A DNA stretch of 64,000 nucleotides. Source: Epiperipatus broadwayi (Eukaryota; Onychophora; Udeonychophora; Euonychophora; Peripatidae). How positions within the stretch are numbered: position 1 is the stretch's first letter; each line of letters begins with the position of its first letter. The position numbers and the translations under genes were made by a program. The notes under the pieces were generated by a model. That model saw only the letters and a program-made list of their open reading frames with translations. It had not been told where the DNA came from and did not search any database. This document shows positions 1 to 12,177 of the stretch, in pieces. The DNA is taken from contig JAQFVV010000143.1 in assembly GCA_028023455.1 (NCBI GenBank), positions 1,524,001 to 1,588,000 of the forward strand, read 5' to 3'.

Positions 1-1480
1 TGTTTATGATCTTTTTGTGTTTGGCTATGAACCATACTTCTTTCACCCTCTTTTGGTTGATGCGTTTTAGGCATGATTAACGCTTTGTAGATTGAAGATT
101 TGACCGTGTTCTTTTTTGTTCTCCTAGAAACTGACCTGTAGTCAGAGTTTTCTTTGGCGTGTTTGTGTACGGCTATAGCTGATGTTGACTTTGTACTGAA
201 TGTTAAACTAATGAGGATTAGTTATAACTAATTATCTGTAATTGATTTACAATGAGTGATTATGATTTTAAACACAAGCATTACTGTTTTACATTGTAAT
301 GAGAAGATAAGTATTTTAATTACTTAAAATTTTAAGTAAATCGTTCTTTAAGTATTGCTCCCTTTGTGGTGCTAATAAATTATGTTTAGAATATATATAT
401 ATATATCTTAAAGAGTGTGATGTTTTACCAAAAAGATTTCTGACTCTCTCTGATGAAATTGTATTACTTAGTAGCAATTTAATTGGAAGCAAATATGACA
501 TTCTCTGCTGGACTAAATGTGAAGCTTCATGAGAATAAAGTAGAAGTGTAGCAACTGAAAATGAAGTTGCAAAAAATGATTGGGGTTTAAAACAGCAAAG
601 AAAGATTCATTCATTTGTAGAGCACTGTTCCTTTGAATCTTTTGACACTTTGGAAGTAGCATAAAGATTTAAAAAAATATAATCCTATTTAATCAATAGA
701 TGAAAGAAATTTTTTCCAAAATCTTTACCTAATATGGTTTTTCAGCTTAAGAAAGTGACTCGACTTTTTGGTAGTGTTTTTTTTAAATATAAAATTTGAA
801 AGTATAGCCCACCTTCTGGATTTATTATTGGAGTGCATAACTTTTTGAAAATGTGATGTCAAGTTCAATTGGTACTTTCTGCAACATGATGAATGCAATG
901 ATATTGAATCTATTATTATAAGAATACATTTTTGCTGAATTTGGGAAGATGAGTGACTACACAGTGACAATTTTAACCTAAGCAGGTTTTTATGGGAGAG
1001 CCAAATTCTATTTATTTTATAAGCTCAAAGATATTTTAAAGAGTTGCAATATTAATTGCTTTGATTGGACAGATACAACTGAAGGTAAATTGAAAATAAT
1101 TGAATTACACATGGTAAATTGAAAATAATTGAATTACACATGGAAATCTTTCAATAAGAAAACTTTCTTCAGAAATCAAAAGAGAGCATTGATGCTAAAT
1201 AAACAATCAAAAGAATCATTATGAGATATATGCAGAAGTAATTATGCTTCATGGATTGTTTTTCATAGTAATCTTAAAGCTCAAATTAGTAGAGTCTTAT
1301 TTTGCTGAACACCTTTTTTTAAATTTCTATGAGACAATTTGTTTTATTATATTTATTAGTGAAATATATAAAGTGACCATTGCAAAGGAGTGAATTTGGG
1401 TTTATCACTTTTATTTATTTTTTTAATAGCGTTATCTTTTTAGATGTCCAGAAATAAAATGTTAGCATTTTCCTCTTGTA
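1..1480. other. AT-rich non-coding DNA, no gene seen
   Basis: I see no splice-bounded coding exon, RNA gene or recognisable transposon apart from the small tandem duplication listed at 1084. Open frames here are short, low-complexity and show no family resemblance. Confidence 0.6.
1084..1141. repeat. 29-bp perfect tandem duplication
   Basis: A 29-bp unit beginning GGTAAATTGAAAATAATTG occurs twice head to tail (1084-1112 and 1113-1141) with no visible mismatch, so the duplication is probably recent. No coding or regulatory meaning is apparent. Confidence 0.9.
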
Positions 1481-1481
1481 T

Positions 1482-1775
1482 TTAGTAAGCTATATAATGA
1501 GCATGCCAATAACTCTTAACAAGCTTTTCAGAATATCCCTATCCTCAGACTGGTTTCTAACTCTGGTTTTCATTAGTGAGGCACTAGGATATTCAAGCAT
1601 TAGATTAAAAATATCAGGCAAAAAAAGTCAGAACTAGAGACTGCTCTGAAGATAAGGATATTCTGAAAAGCTTATTAAGAGCTATTGGTATGCTCATTAT
1701 ATAACTTTTGCAATACAAAATTATTAAATTAAGTCACATGCTATATGACTTGATTTCCTTGCAATTAGTAAGCTA
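1482..1775 (-). mobile_element. Fold-back retroelement with tail and 11-bp TSD (copy A)
   Basis: Two 58-bp inverted arms (1491-1548 and 1646-1703) match with only about five differences. An 11-bp direct repeat TTAGTAAGCTA flanks the insertion (1482-1492 and 1765-1775). Between arm 2 and the right repeat lies a 61-bp single-copy tail (1704-1764). Arms plus one-sided tail plus target-site duplication is also the layout of the insertions at 21.2, 21.8 and 29.9 kb, and it resembles Penelope-like elements with inverted pseudo-LTRs. The central region carries a hammerhead-like core on the minus strand, listed separately. The arms are related to those of the fold-back at 49.9-50.1 kb, for example GCTATTGGTATGCTC here and GCTATTAGCATGCTCC there. 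The boundaries are well supported. The Penelope assignment is inference. Confidence 0.75.
1543..1581 (-). ncRNA. Hammerhead-ribozyme-like core, probably inactive
   Basis: Read on the minus strand the order is CCTCA (1581-1577), CTAATGA (1576-1570), a 12-nt stem II that folds as AAC/CAGA/GTT, GAAAC (1557-1553), CA, GTC (1550-1548) and TGAGG (1547-1543). CCTCA and TGAGG form a perfect five-base stem I. Beyond it ATCCTA can pair with TAGGGAT across an internal loop, as in natural type I hammerheads. Stem III is only AC/GT, which would need a dimer to be stable; the ACNNGT segment suits that. The core box reads CTAATGA instead of CUGAUGA, so the normally invariant G5 is A and this copy is probably dead. 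The closing pair of stem II is A opposite A, as in the other copies. Confidence 0.55.
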
Positions 1776-2107
1776 ACATGGAAAAATTAAAAAAAAACTT
1801 GTTTTTAAAGCATTTGCAGTATAAAATCAAATTAATTTTTATTTTTTTTTATCTTTTAGAAAGACAAAAAATTAAACATTCAAATTCATCTATGATTTCT
1901 GCTAAAGATGATAACACATTATTTCAATGGCTATTTGTAAATGAACACGACCATTCCCAGGGTGAAAAAACTATTCTAGGGATGAATTTTACAATAATCA
2001 TACACACCATTCTGTAATCCATAATTACATTCCTCTATAGGACATGCTGGTCAGTATCTCTATTTATATGATATTTTGCAATGCTGTCCTTAACATCTAC
2101 CAAACCT

Positions 2108-2395
2108 GTTATTTTTAAAATATTCTAAGACCATGTCTAATTGTAGCTCTCCAATGTATTCTATTCGCTACCATTTCTTCCTTGAGAACAATCAGCATTG
2201 AACTACTTTAGAATAGTTTTTAAATAATTCTTATAACATAAATGAGATTTCTCTCTTCTATGAACACCTATACTAAAAACTTCTTTTTTTAAAGTATTCT
2301 AAGACTATCTAATTGTAGCCTTCCAATGTATTAATGTTCACTACCATATCTTCTTTAAAAACAATCAACATTGAAGTTCTTTAAAATGTCTTTTA
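2108..2395. repeat. Two diverged direct repeats, period about 180 bp
   Basis: The segments at about 2108-2222 and 2287-2395 align along their length. Shared landmarks are TATTCTAAGAC, TCTAATTGTAGC, CCAATGTATT and ACAATCANCATTGAA. The copies differ at many positions, so this is an old tandem duplication of non-coding sequence. Confidence 0.75.
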
Positions 2396-3190
2396 GATCA
2401 TTCTTACTACCACTCTATCACTTTAATGAGAAATTCCCCAGGCAGATTACTTATTCAGGTTATGTGAAATATGCCATTTTTAAAATCACATTCTGTAGGC
2501 CTCTTCCACTTCTTTGTAAGCAGGAAGATTCCTAATTAGAGCTGCCTAAACATACAATCTTTGCCTGATAAAGTCATTGTTTCTAATCCAGTTTTAAATT
2601 GAGTAATTAGAGATTGTACTAACTTGAGAAAATAAATCACAACTAAAAATTTTCAATTTAATAATCCTAAGGACATGAACTAAAAAAAAATAATGAAAAA
2701 GTGAATTGTAGTCAGAAATGCCATGCTCATAGCTCAAGAATGGAAATATAGTTGCACAAACTTACAATTCCATTGTCACAGTCAGTATATGGAGATGAAC
2801 AATGACAATAGTGGCTCATCATGGTGATTATGCCTATACTAACACATGTGAATGAAAGAAGAAAAAGGCAGAGACAAAAAGACTATTAGTACTGAAAATA
2901 GCACTTAGCCCTTTGATAAACCAAGATCCTATCCTGCAAGGCAGCAGAAAATACTCTTGATTAGGTATTGTTTATTTATTATTCACAATTAATCTTATAT
3001 CTGAAGACCATTCCACTTACTGCCAGCTATGTGTTTATTGGTAGCATCAGCATGATAAATCACATTATCACTTATATACATTAAGTGCAAATTTTCTACA
3101 GTAGTAAGGTAATTTGAATATTAACAAATACTGTTGAACAGATTTTTAAAAAAACATCAGCATTATTTTATATTTTATTCTCTGATATGT
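2396..3190. other. Non-coding DNA, nothing recognised
   Basis: Mixed-composition sequence without a coding exon, RNA gene or identifiable repeat. Confidence 0.5.
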
Positions 3191-3196
3191 CTGTTG

Positions 3197-3248
3197 CTAC
3201 CACTGCTGCTGCTACTGCGACTGCTACTACTACTACTACTACTACTAT

Positions 3249-3285
<37 letters not shown>

Positions 3286-3309
3286 GTTATTATTATTATT
3301 ATTATTTAT
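3197..3309. repeat. Compound (CTA)n-(TTA)n microsatellite
   Basis: An imperfect CTG/CTA start runs into a long perfect CTA/TAC array, then switches at about 3286 to TTA triplets ending near 3309. It is unlikely to be translated. Confidence 0.95.
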
Positions 3310-3820
3310 TTAAATATATATTAATCATTTTACTCACTTACTTCAATGTAATTTTTAAGTTTTAATTAAATTCTTGATCACTTCTCTAAAAAAATTGATT
3401 ATTTGTATTGCTAATAGTATTTAAAAAATATAATTAATTCGTTTGTTATTCTATTTGAGTTGCTTTAAAATGTAAAAAAAAAATATTTTTTTTTTGCAAA
3501 TTTTAAAGTTGGATAAAATATTGCATTTATGTGAGTTTTAAATTGTATTGCTTATTGTAGATAAATCGGACAATCAAATTTTAAATCGATAACCATTAGT
3601 TTCAGTAAAATAAATGAGTTTTTTTTGATAAAACGATTATAGGAGGCAGGTGTATCATAAAATTCAGGTATTAAATAGTTAAATTTATTTCAAATTTATT
3701 AATAATACAAAGCTCTTTTTATCAATTGATTTTATTCTATGCATTAAACAAAATTGGAGAGTTTTTTATATTTCTCATCAATACAAAGTAATATACTAAT
3801 GATTATATGTAGGGTTTATT

Positions 3821-3910
3821 TATACCATATTTTCTGGGTGCATGGAATGCATTTTTTACCCTCAAAATATATCTAAAATATGTGGTGCATCTTATGCAGC
3901 AGTAATCCAA
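3821..3910 (+). mobile_element. Left terminus of a pogo/Tigger-type transposon
   Basis: TATACCATATTTTCTGGG at 3821-3838 is followed by a run including TGGTGCATCTTATGCAGCAG. The outer part matches the reverse complement of the right end at 11239-11260 (TATATACTGTATTTACTGG), and both share a GATGCA/GTGCAT motif just inside. This is the usual terminal style of pogo/Tigger DNA transposons. I find no transposase sequence directly behind it, so it is an isolated end or an internally deleted copy whose right end I could not place. Confidence 0.55.
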
Positions 3911-4731
3911 ATTATGAGTTAAAATTTTAGTCAGTCTAAAACTGATTTACATTAATATACATATATACATTGTACCTATTTCATTAGGGCAGAATATACT
4001 TAAAAGCTATTTTTTAAAAAAAAAATTAAAATAAAATAAATATAAGTACTATAATTGTCATAATAATGTTTATAGGGACTTAAAATTTATTGGTATGAAT
4101 TTATAAGTGGTTAAAAAATATTTAATGCTATTTTAAAAGTTAAGATAATAAAAAAGCATAATAAGTTAATATTGTATAGTAGGAATAAATGGTCAAAGTT
4201 ATAAGTTAAAAATGTATTGAATATTTTGTTGAATAAACCTTTGAAACCATTAATTTTTAATATAATGTTTAATATTCAAATAAGCTATTAAATTTATCTT
4301 CTAAAATTATGTTTAAAATTATATAAAATTCTTTATTAAAGTTTTAATTCTTGTAATATATTACATGTTTTAGTTTTAGTAATGTTAAAAAATGTCAAAA
4401 TTTATTATTCCAAATTTTTATTATTGTATTTAATATTTTTCTTTAATATAATATTTTTTGTAATTAAATATTTATTTAATTGATTTCAGACAGTGAGTTT
4501 TAAAAATTGCAACATGTCTGTCTGGATAATGGTCATGTGATGCTAGTGTTAGAGAATCTGCATGCATACATTTAAAGGAAATTTTTTATTTACTTTATAA
4601 AAATTGTTACTAAAATTGAGGCATTTGTACATGATAAAAATAAATATAGAATATTATTTAATTAGTTTTTAAAGATATTTTAAATTAGTAAATATAAATT
4701 AAAAAATGGATACATTTTTATTAAATGTTTG
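3911..4731. other. AT-rich non-coding DNA
   Basis: Very AT-rich sequence with short A and T runs. No feature recognised. Confidence 0.5.
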
Positions 4732-4735
4732 TTAA

Positions 4736-5571
4736 CCCTTTAACTGTCCAATTGTTCATTCGCTGCAGGTGGTATCACTCAAAGCTTTTAATTAGCCGAT
4801 GCACAAAATAATGTATCAATTTTTCAAAAGTTATTGACCGTTTTTTTAAATATATTCACTTTAGTTTCGTTTTTAAAAAGTATATTAGTAATTTCTCACA
4901 TTATAAAAATAAACGAAAGTTTGTTCAAAAATAAATTTTGATTTTTAATTTTAAAAATATTTGTTACGGTTGACATGAAAAGAAACGGCAATCATAATTT
5001 CACGTTATGATTTTTTTTTCCCGACTTTGCAATAAATAAATAATTCTTGCTAAAATCATAACTATTTTTGTAAAATAATATTTATTTTTGACATATTATA
5101 TGAAAATAATTTGTATTTTATTTGTATTTCATCAAAAAATATTTTTAAAATGCTCTAAAACATTCGTTTATCATTTTCAAAATAAAACAAAAGCGTTCGT
5201 AAATTTTTAATTTTTGGCAGCCATATAAAAATTTTAACAGCCAATAAGATTCAAGAAAAGATGATGAGAAGGCGGACTTTCCATTTCTTTTGTTTACAAA
5301 ATTTCAACAGCCAATAAGATTCAAGAAAAGATGTGAAAAGGCAGTGCTTAGTTTTGTTTGACATAAATCATCAATTAATTGATTTTTTACTTGTAAAATA
5401 ATTCAATAGATGGCAGTATATTATAAAACTTTTTGCGTTCTAAAAAATGACGTTAAAACCGTAAACGTAGTCCAAAAACTAAGCAATTTACAGCGATGTC
5501 AAATTTACTCGATTAAAACGAATATGTATCAAAAATTGCCTCGATTAAGAACGAGTCAAACAGTTAAAAGG
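4736..5571. mobile_element. TTAA-flanked non-autonomous DNA element (piggyBac-like)
   Basis: The element is bracketed by TTAA at 4732-4735 and 5572-5575. Its ends are inverted: it starts CCCTTTAACTGTCC and ends CAGTTAAAAGG. TTAA duplication with CCC-type termini is the hallmark of piggyBac-superfamily elements. No transposase reading frame is visible, so it would depend on one elsewhere. It contains a tandem duplication of about 42 bp (about 5234-5275 and 5303-5345, sharing AACAGCCAATAAGATTC). Stretches such as AACGAAAGTT...TTCAAAAATAAATT recur in the element at 15913-16661, so the two belong to related families. Confidence 0.7.
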
Positions 5572-5681
5572 TTAAATTAGTAAAGAATTATTAAAATATG
5601 TTATTTTAAAATATTTGGTTGGTTTAAATATAATTATAAAATTAATTGAGAATTAAATATCATATTATTATTTATGTAACA

Positions 5682-6270
5682 GCTAATCAGATGTAATGAT
5701 AGCTATCTGAGGAATTCTCAAATGAAAACACAAGACAGATTTTACAAGAAAAAGATGTTTCCACCCTTTTCTTTATTTAACTTTCTACATATACAGATAA
5801 GCATTCTAGAAGCGCATGCAAGAGGATTCAGCCTTTCAATTTAATTTCAAAACTACTTGCACTTTATAAAATAAATATTATTTATATGTTACTGTCAATT
5901 CATAACATCTGAAAAAATTCCTTCATAGTAAATTGTAAGATTTTGTATTGGATATTTATTAATCGTATGCAGTGAGTTAAATGTGAAGATTTTTAAAACT
6001 TCATGCTCTCAGGTCAAAATGCTTTAGACTGGCTTGTATATATAGAAAGTTAAGTAAAGAAAAGAATGGAACCATCCTTTTCTTGAAAAATCCCTGTCGT
6101 TTTGATTTGAGAGCTCCCCAGACAGCTATCATTACATCTGATTGGCTGTCAGATAAGCATTCTAGAAGCACATGGAAGAGGATTCAGCCTTACAATTTAA
6201 TTTCAAAACTACTTGCACTTTATAAAATAAATATTATTTACATATTATTATTTAAATATCACGACTCATA
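5682..6270. mobile_element. Complex fold-back repeat with flanking direct repeat
   Basis: An arm at about 5682-5795 (AATCAGATGTAATGATAGCT) reappears inverted at about 6045-6170 (AGCTATCATTACATCTGATT), including GAAAGTTAAGTAAAGAAAAG against CTTTTCTTTATTTAACTTTC. Immediately after each arm a direct repeat of about 100 bp follows (5789-5889 and 6150-6250, GATAAGCATTCTAGAAGC). The structure is a fold-back with duplicated flank. No protein-coding capacity is seen. Confidence 0.65.
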
Positions 6271-6289
6271 ATTTTATTTTTGATTTTTA

Positions 6290-9200
6290 AAAGTACATAA
6301 TTGGTAAATATGTAAATGAGTTTACAATTAGGTGATGTATCAGCCAATCAAAATTGTTTTAAAAAAGCAGATATAAAAACTCTGTGTAATTAAAATTGTT
6401 ACTATAGTTATTATTTAGTTAGTCTTATTGTTATTCTATTTGTAATTATTTTTAAGTAGAATCAGTTTGTTAACAGTCAATTATTTTAAAATTAAATATA
6501 ATTTTTTAAAAAGTCAAAAGAATTTTAAAACTTATTTAGTTTAACTAAAAATGATGGAATAAACCATAATTAATTTTCCTACTAGTGGAGCTATTCTGAA
6601 GCCTAGTTAGATTCATTGGTAAATTATGTAATATAAGCCTATAATTTTGTGCATGAGAAGGCTGGCAGTAAAGGTCCAAAGAGTTTGGGGAAGTATAATT
6701 TTTCCCATACTATATGAAAATTTTTATATTTATATATATAAAGAACTTTGGAATCATAGTTGAATATTATCCAGAAGTATGACATATATATTTAATAAGT
6801 CTGTGTTGATAAAGTTAAGAACTTTAAAGAAAATATTATTTAAGAAAAATAACTGGAAAAGTTTAAAATGCAGTTGACTTTTAAATTTTATAAAAAATAT
6901 TCGAGATTGAGTTATAAAAATATATTGCTCCCTCATTTTATAATATTGACTTTTATTTAAAAAGATTATAACATTTTTAAAAGAAATAATTATCTTTGAA
7001 GCAAGTGATATTTTAAACTTTTTTGGAAGCAAACTATCTTAAAGAGATAGCTGTTATAGTCAATATGAATTGCTCATAAAGTTATATTATAAATATGCGA
7101 ATAAAATTGATAATAAAGAAGAATATTATTATGCCAGAAATAAATGACTTTTGTAGTTAAAACCTGGATTTATCTGCTATATTATATATACCTAATTGGA
7201 ATATAATTTCTAAAAAAATGAAAATATATCTGTTCATGTTAATGTGCATACTTATTAAAAAGTGACCAAAAATTATGCATCTCTCACCGAAGAAGGAATT
7301 CATGTGCACAGAGGGAATGGAACTTACTTAAAATAAATTTTTTTCTTAAAAATGATATCATATTAATTATTGTATCCTGTAAGAAAGTGACAGAAACTGT
7401 TTTAAAAAACTTTTGGAAGCAGGATGAATGATTATTTTCCAGATTTTCTTGGATATTTTTTTAAAGTTGATTTTATTTGTGAGTTTACATGCCGAGGACA
7501 GGAGAGCTAGAAGGAAAAAAGCTTTGGACAATGCTCGTTGCTTAGAAACAGCAACTCGTCAGTTTATTAACTGAACTTGTTATATAGAAGCACAGTTATA
7601 AAAGGAATACGTAAAAATTTTATTATTTTAAAATATACTAACAATTAGAATTAGAATTTAGTTATAAGATATAATAAATGTTACATTTTTTGATATTTTA
7701 AAATCCTAACAATATTAAGATTTTTAAAAAAATCTTTTAACAATTTTTAATTTTTTTTTAAAACATTTTTTATTAAAGTGCATTAGTTTACACTGTATGT
7801 AGTATGAATGATATTTTAATTCTTATATTTTATGCAAAAATTGGACCAGAAGACATCAAAGATATGATTTACAAATAGTAAAATCACATAGGTAATTTAA
7901 ATTATTATAGTTATTATATAATGTATATATATATTTTAAAGTTGCTTGGAGTTTTAAAAATATTTATCTTATCTTACATGAATAAATGAACATATGGATG
8001 TGTGAGTTAATAACACATATAAATTTTTATTAAGAGATATAAGCTATAAGAAATATGCATATATTTATTTTTATTTATTATATTATAAAGTTCATTATAA
8101 CTTTATAAAATGATTATAATTTTATATGATTCTTTGCTAGATAAACTATATGATATTTATTTTAAAGATATGAATATTGAATGAATATTTTAAAATCAAA
8201 TCTCATTTGTGTTTGTAGATAAGTTTGTGTGTGAAACCTTTTGTTATAGTAGTCATGGTTTGATAAAGTAATATGTAACTTTATTTATTGTTGGGAAATT
8301 TGCTTAGTCATTTTATAACGTTGATTGTCTAAATCTATTTGAAATAGCAAATAGTAGTGACAGGGGAGTAGAAAAATGAAACCCTGAATGCTTATATAGT
8401 AGGAGGTGTTAAGAAGATAGGATAATTAGCCTATATTATATCTAATAAGTTATTATGCAAATACAGTTAACATAACCCTGTACTTTGTATTTATTTCCAT
8501 GGACAGTGTTTTGATTTTTATATTTAATTGGTCTATAATTGCTCAAAAGAAAACTTAAACATTATTTTTAAGGGTATTAGATGAAGTAGTACCTATTGTT
8601 TTTCACACTGATTTCCATGAGGTTTATTGAATTATTTTGTACTATTGAGTCTTTACTCTAGTTATTCCTTCATGTCCTATGCATTGTATCACTATATGAA
8701 TTTCATTAGTAACACATCATGTAGACTAGCATTTTTTAAAGATAAATAATGGATAATTTTATAACTATGATTTGTTTAAAAGAAGGCAAGATATGTTTTG
8801 GTATTGTGAAAAAATACAAATAATGTTGAATGCATAATGTTGATGGTGAATATAACAAAGGAATCATAATTTTTCCTAAATATTTTTGAAATATTTTTGA
8901 TGATAAAAGAATCATAACTATTCCTAACTTATATCTTTCAAATGTTTTTGATACTTTCAATTTTCAAAAATCGACAATATTTCTGTAGAACAATGCATAT
9001 TTTATAATGAAACATCGAATGAAGTATATTAGTGTATGATGAATGCTTATAATTTATTTTATTTTTTATATTTTTATGTTTAAACATGAAACTAACATCA
9101 TAAAATTGGAATGGTGCCAAGCAAATTGTTATGATTTAGTACATGAATAAACATATTTTACTAATTTACTTTTCATTAACCTAGAATAAACCTAATAATA

Positions 9201-9935
9201 TGTTTTAGTTCATAAAATTTATGCTAGGTATTTTTTGTTATATTTACTGAAAGTAAAGTAATATTGATTATTCATTGATCTAGACATAAGTTTAATATAA
9301 TATTGTAGGAAGAATAATAGAATGTTTTGAATAATTAATACATGATATGTATTTCTAAATAAAATTCTTAAGCTGGAGTGAAATACACATTAATGGTTTT
9401 TTGGGGATTGTAAATCTGTAAATTCAATCTTTCTTTTATTTGAATATTGTATATATATATTTTTTATTTTAATATAATATTTGTCAGGGTTTTTTTTTAT
9501 ATAAAATTGTAAATAGTTTGTACATAATTATTTTATAGTATAGAATAAATTTGTTAAAATTGTTGTTATAAACTTGTTGTACTCACTACAGTAAAATTCG
9601 ATCCACAGAATTCAGAACTAAACATATTACATATTTTGCACATTAAGATTTTAGATGATATTATTTATTTAAACAATATCAATCATTATTCAGAATATGA
9701 CACATCAAAATCATATAGTATAAGATTATTTTAGACATAATTTATTATTGAAAATACTGCCATATAATTAAGTATATTTATTGTTGCCACATATTGTTCA
9801 AATTATAACATACTTATAATATGCCACATGATAAATAAAATTGAATTATTATTATTGTTATCATTATTATTAGTAACTAGATTATTGAGTATTAAATATT
9901 GTACCAAATGTTAGTTAGATTAAATGTAGGAGTAT
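6290..9935. other. Long AT-rich stretch without recognised features
   Basis: About 3.6 kb of extremely AT-rich sequence. The few open frames are rich in Ile, Phe, Lys and Asn and look like chance readings of AT-rich DNA. No splice-flanked exon, RNA gene or transposon end was recognised. Confidence 0.5.
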
Positions 9936-9939
9936 TATT

Positions 9940-9946
9940 TCTTCTT

Positions 9947-9977
<31 letters not shown>

Positions 9978-9998
9978 TTATTATTATTATTATTATTG
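9940..9998. repeat. (TTC)n-(TTA)n microsatellite
   Basis: A perfect TTC array changes at about 9976 into a TTA array. The same switch to TTA is seen at 3286. Confidence 0.95.
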
Positions 9999-10520
9999 TT
10001 TAGGTGTAGTTAGAAATGATACAAAATCCCTTATCATACTTGGTTATAGGAGATTATAAATTAATTAGAGATTTTATTTAAAGAACCTGAGATAATTATA
10101 TTTTAATATTATTAAATAAATTCTAAAAAGAATTTATTTAATATTATATTTGATTATTTATAATATTTTTAAAGTCTTAAGAATGTTATGGTTTTATATT
10201 TCTATTTGAAATAAAAGGGGGGATAGTATTCTTATGCCATTGAGATTGTATCTTTTGGGATATATGTTCAATGTAGTCCTATTACTTTACCTTTCGCCAA
10301 ATGTCTCATGATTATTATTATATTATTTTATTATTTATTTATTTAAAAATGAACCATATATTCTTTATTATTAATTTGAGCTAGTTTAGTGGTCAAAATT
10401 AACATATTATTAACACTTGTTTCTATTATATTGAGATTGGAAGTTTTAGCTAGAGCATCTATTTTATTTATGTTTACTTGACTTGATTGATCTGGTGGTG
10501 AAGGTACAGTATAAAGGTGT

Positions 10521-11072
10521 GTTATGCACATTCATCCTAAGGACTGGATGGATGAAATGGGGATGAAGTTGTGGATAGATTAATATATGATCTAGGCATC
10601 CTGGTGGACTGTTACAGAAACCTGTCTTGCTAGTCTGGTATCAGTTTTGAAGTTATAGAATAGAAGCTGTGAAAAATAAAATCAGCCAACTGAAAACTCA
10701 TTTAGTTGTAATTCCATATGGACTAATGAGCCAGCTTCCATCTTTATATGGCTGTATTAATAAACCATCTAAAAGATTCATAAAAGAGAAATAGAACAGT
10801 TGGAATTAATTTACAGATTTTGAAGTAATACCATCAGGAAGAAGGAAGAGGGGCCTAGGATTTTGCAAATTTGTGAATGGAATAAAACTTTATGGTATGC
10901 TGTAAAACATGAGATAGTTGTAAAGTCATTTAAGAAATATAGAATTAGTGACTCACTTGATGGCATAGAGGATGATTTGTGACATGAAGATTTAGTTTCT
11001 GAAGAATAGGTTTCAAGTGATTTTTTATTTAGTTCTGGAGATGAATTTCTGGGTTTTGAGGATGAAGATTAA
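10521..11072 (+). pseudogene. pogo/Tigger-type DDE transposase, 3' half, broken
   Basis: Across several frames the plus strand encodes a recognisable C-terminal half of a pogo/Tigger transposase. HPKDWMDEMGMKLW (about 10530-10575) corresponds to the family's KGWVDEELM-like segment. LKTHLVVIPYGLMSQL (about 10690-10740) corresponds to the block after the catalytic DNFRGH region that normally reads VIPGGMTSQLQPLD, and is followed by INKPSK. KSFKKYRISDSLDGIEDDL corresponds to the conserved C-terminal SFKKCGISNALDGTEDD block. The gene ends in an acidic tail with a TAA at 11070-11072. Stops after LWID and in KEK*NSW, plus frame changes, show that it is dead. The matching terminal repeat follows at 11239-11260. 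The DNA-binding N-terminus and first catalytic Asp are absent. Confidence 0.8.
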
Positions 11073-11238
11073 AAGATACACTACAGTCTTTCCTAGTTAC
11101 ATTTTTTGTAATCATAAAGAAATATAAAATTAGTATAGCAAATCATTATGGAAATACATAAAAAAATGTAGAAAAGTATTTTTTTTCTTTAAAATGTGTA
11201 TAAAAAAGAGGATGCATTTTATATCTTGCTGCATCCTA

Positions 11239-11260
11239 TATACCAGTAAATACAGTATAT
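11239..11260 (+). repeat. Right terminal inverted repeat of the pogo-type element
   Basis: Reads ATACCAGTAAATACAGTATA on the plus strand and is the inverse of the left terminus at 3821. The preceding bases (GATGCATTTTATATCTTGCTGCATCC) also resemble sub-terminal sequence of the 3.8 kb end. Confidence 0.65.
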
Positions 11261-11275
11261 ACATATATAATATTC

Positions 11276-11576
11276 AAATTTATAAACATATATTAAATAC
11301 AGTAATATTCATATAATTTAACTTATTTTCTTAGAAGTACTTTCGACTATATTCCTTTTAGTCTTTGTCAATTATATAACAGTGAATAATCAAAATCAAA
11401 TATTAAAATAACAGAATTGTGGAAGACTGAATTGAATTATGGGAGTTATGAAATGATATCCTTGTTTTGATTTTTCAATGATATATAGATGACAAAGACT
11501 AAAAGGAATATAGTCGAAAGCACTTTTAATAAAATAAGTTTTTACTGTATTTAATAAATTTGAATATTACATATAT
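11276..11576. mobile_element. Fold-back repeat, about 90-bp arms
   Basis: Arm 1 (about 11276-11369) and arm 2 (about 11490-11576) are inverted copies, with the perfect core CGACTATATTCCTTTTAGTC against GACTAAAAGGAATATAGTCG. The spacer is about 120 bp. It lies directly against the pogo-type terminus. No tail or target duplication was identified. Confidence 0.7.
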
Positions 11577-11640
11577 TTTGGAAAGAATACAGACATCAAA
11601 ATTAATTTATTACACATATATATGTGTGGTGGAAATACTT

Positions 11641-11960
11641 AGTGTATAGAGGTATCCAATTATAATTATTTAATTAAAAAGCTTTTTACTTAATTAAAAC
11701 AGTAGCCAATGAATGTTAACTGCCCCAGGCTGAGTAGAAATAAACTGTCAGGCTAGGAAGAAAATTGAACATTGTGCTATGCTTTGATTTCTTATGCCTA
11801 TATATGCAAGCTGCTGTGCTTTTACTTTGAATTCTCATTTTGAATGCAGTAGCCTGAAAGTTTTATTTTCACTATTAGCCTAGGGCAAATAACCTTCATT
11901 GGTTATTATCCTAAGTAAAGAGCTTTTTAATTAAAATAATTATAAATAACTCCACACACT
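11641..11960. mobile_element. Fold-back repeat, about 115-bp imperfect arms
   Basis: Arm 1 (11641-11756) and arm 2 (about 11846-11960) are inverted and imperfect. Shared landmarks are AGTGT at the outside, AATTAAAAAGCTTTTTACTT, CCAATGAA and CAGGCT. No coding capacity. Possible target duplications are too weak to call. Confidence 0.6.
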
Positions 11961-12177
11961 AAATATTTACATCTAAATATCTATTAAAAATAGTATAATA
12001 CATTAATGTGAGTGTAAATAAATTCAAGCCTTAAATTCAAACAAGTTGTTCTTGCAACATGTTAAAAAAGGTTGTTAATAAAATACATAGGTAGTGATGA
12101 GTGGGGAAGAGGAATCCTGCAGTTTTATATTTGTGGATAGTTGCAATATAAACTTGTATATCTGTTTATATATATAT

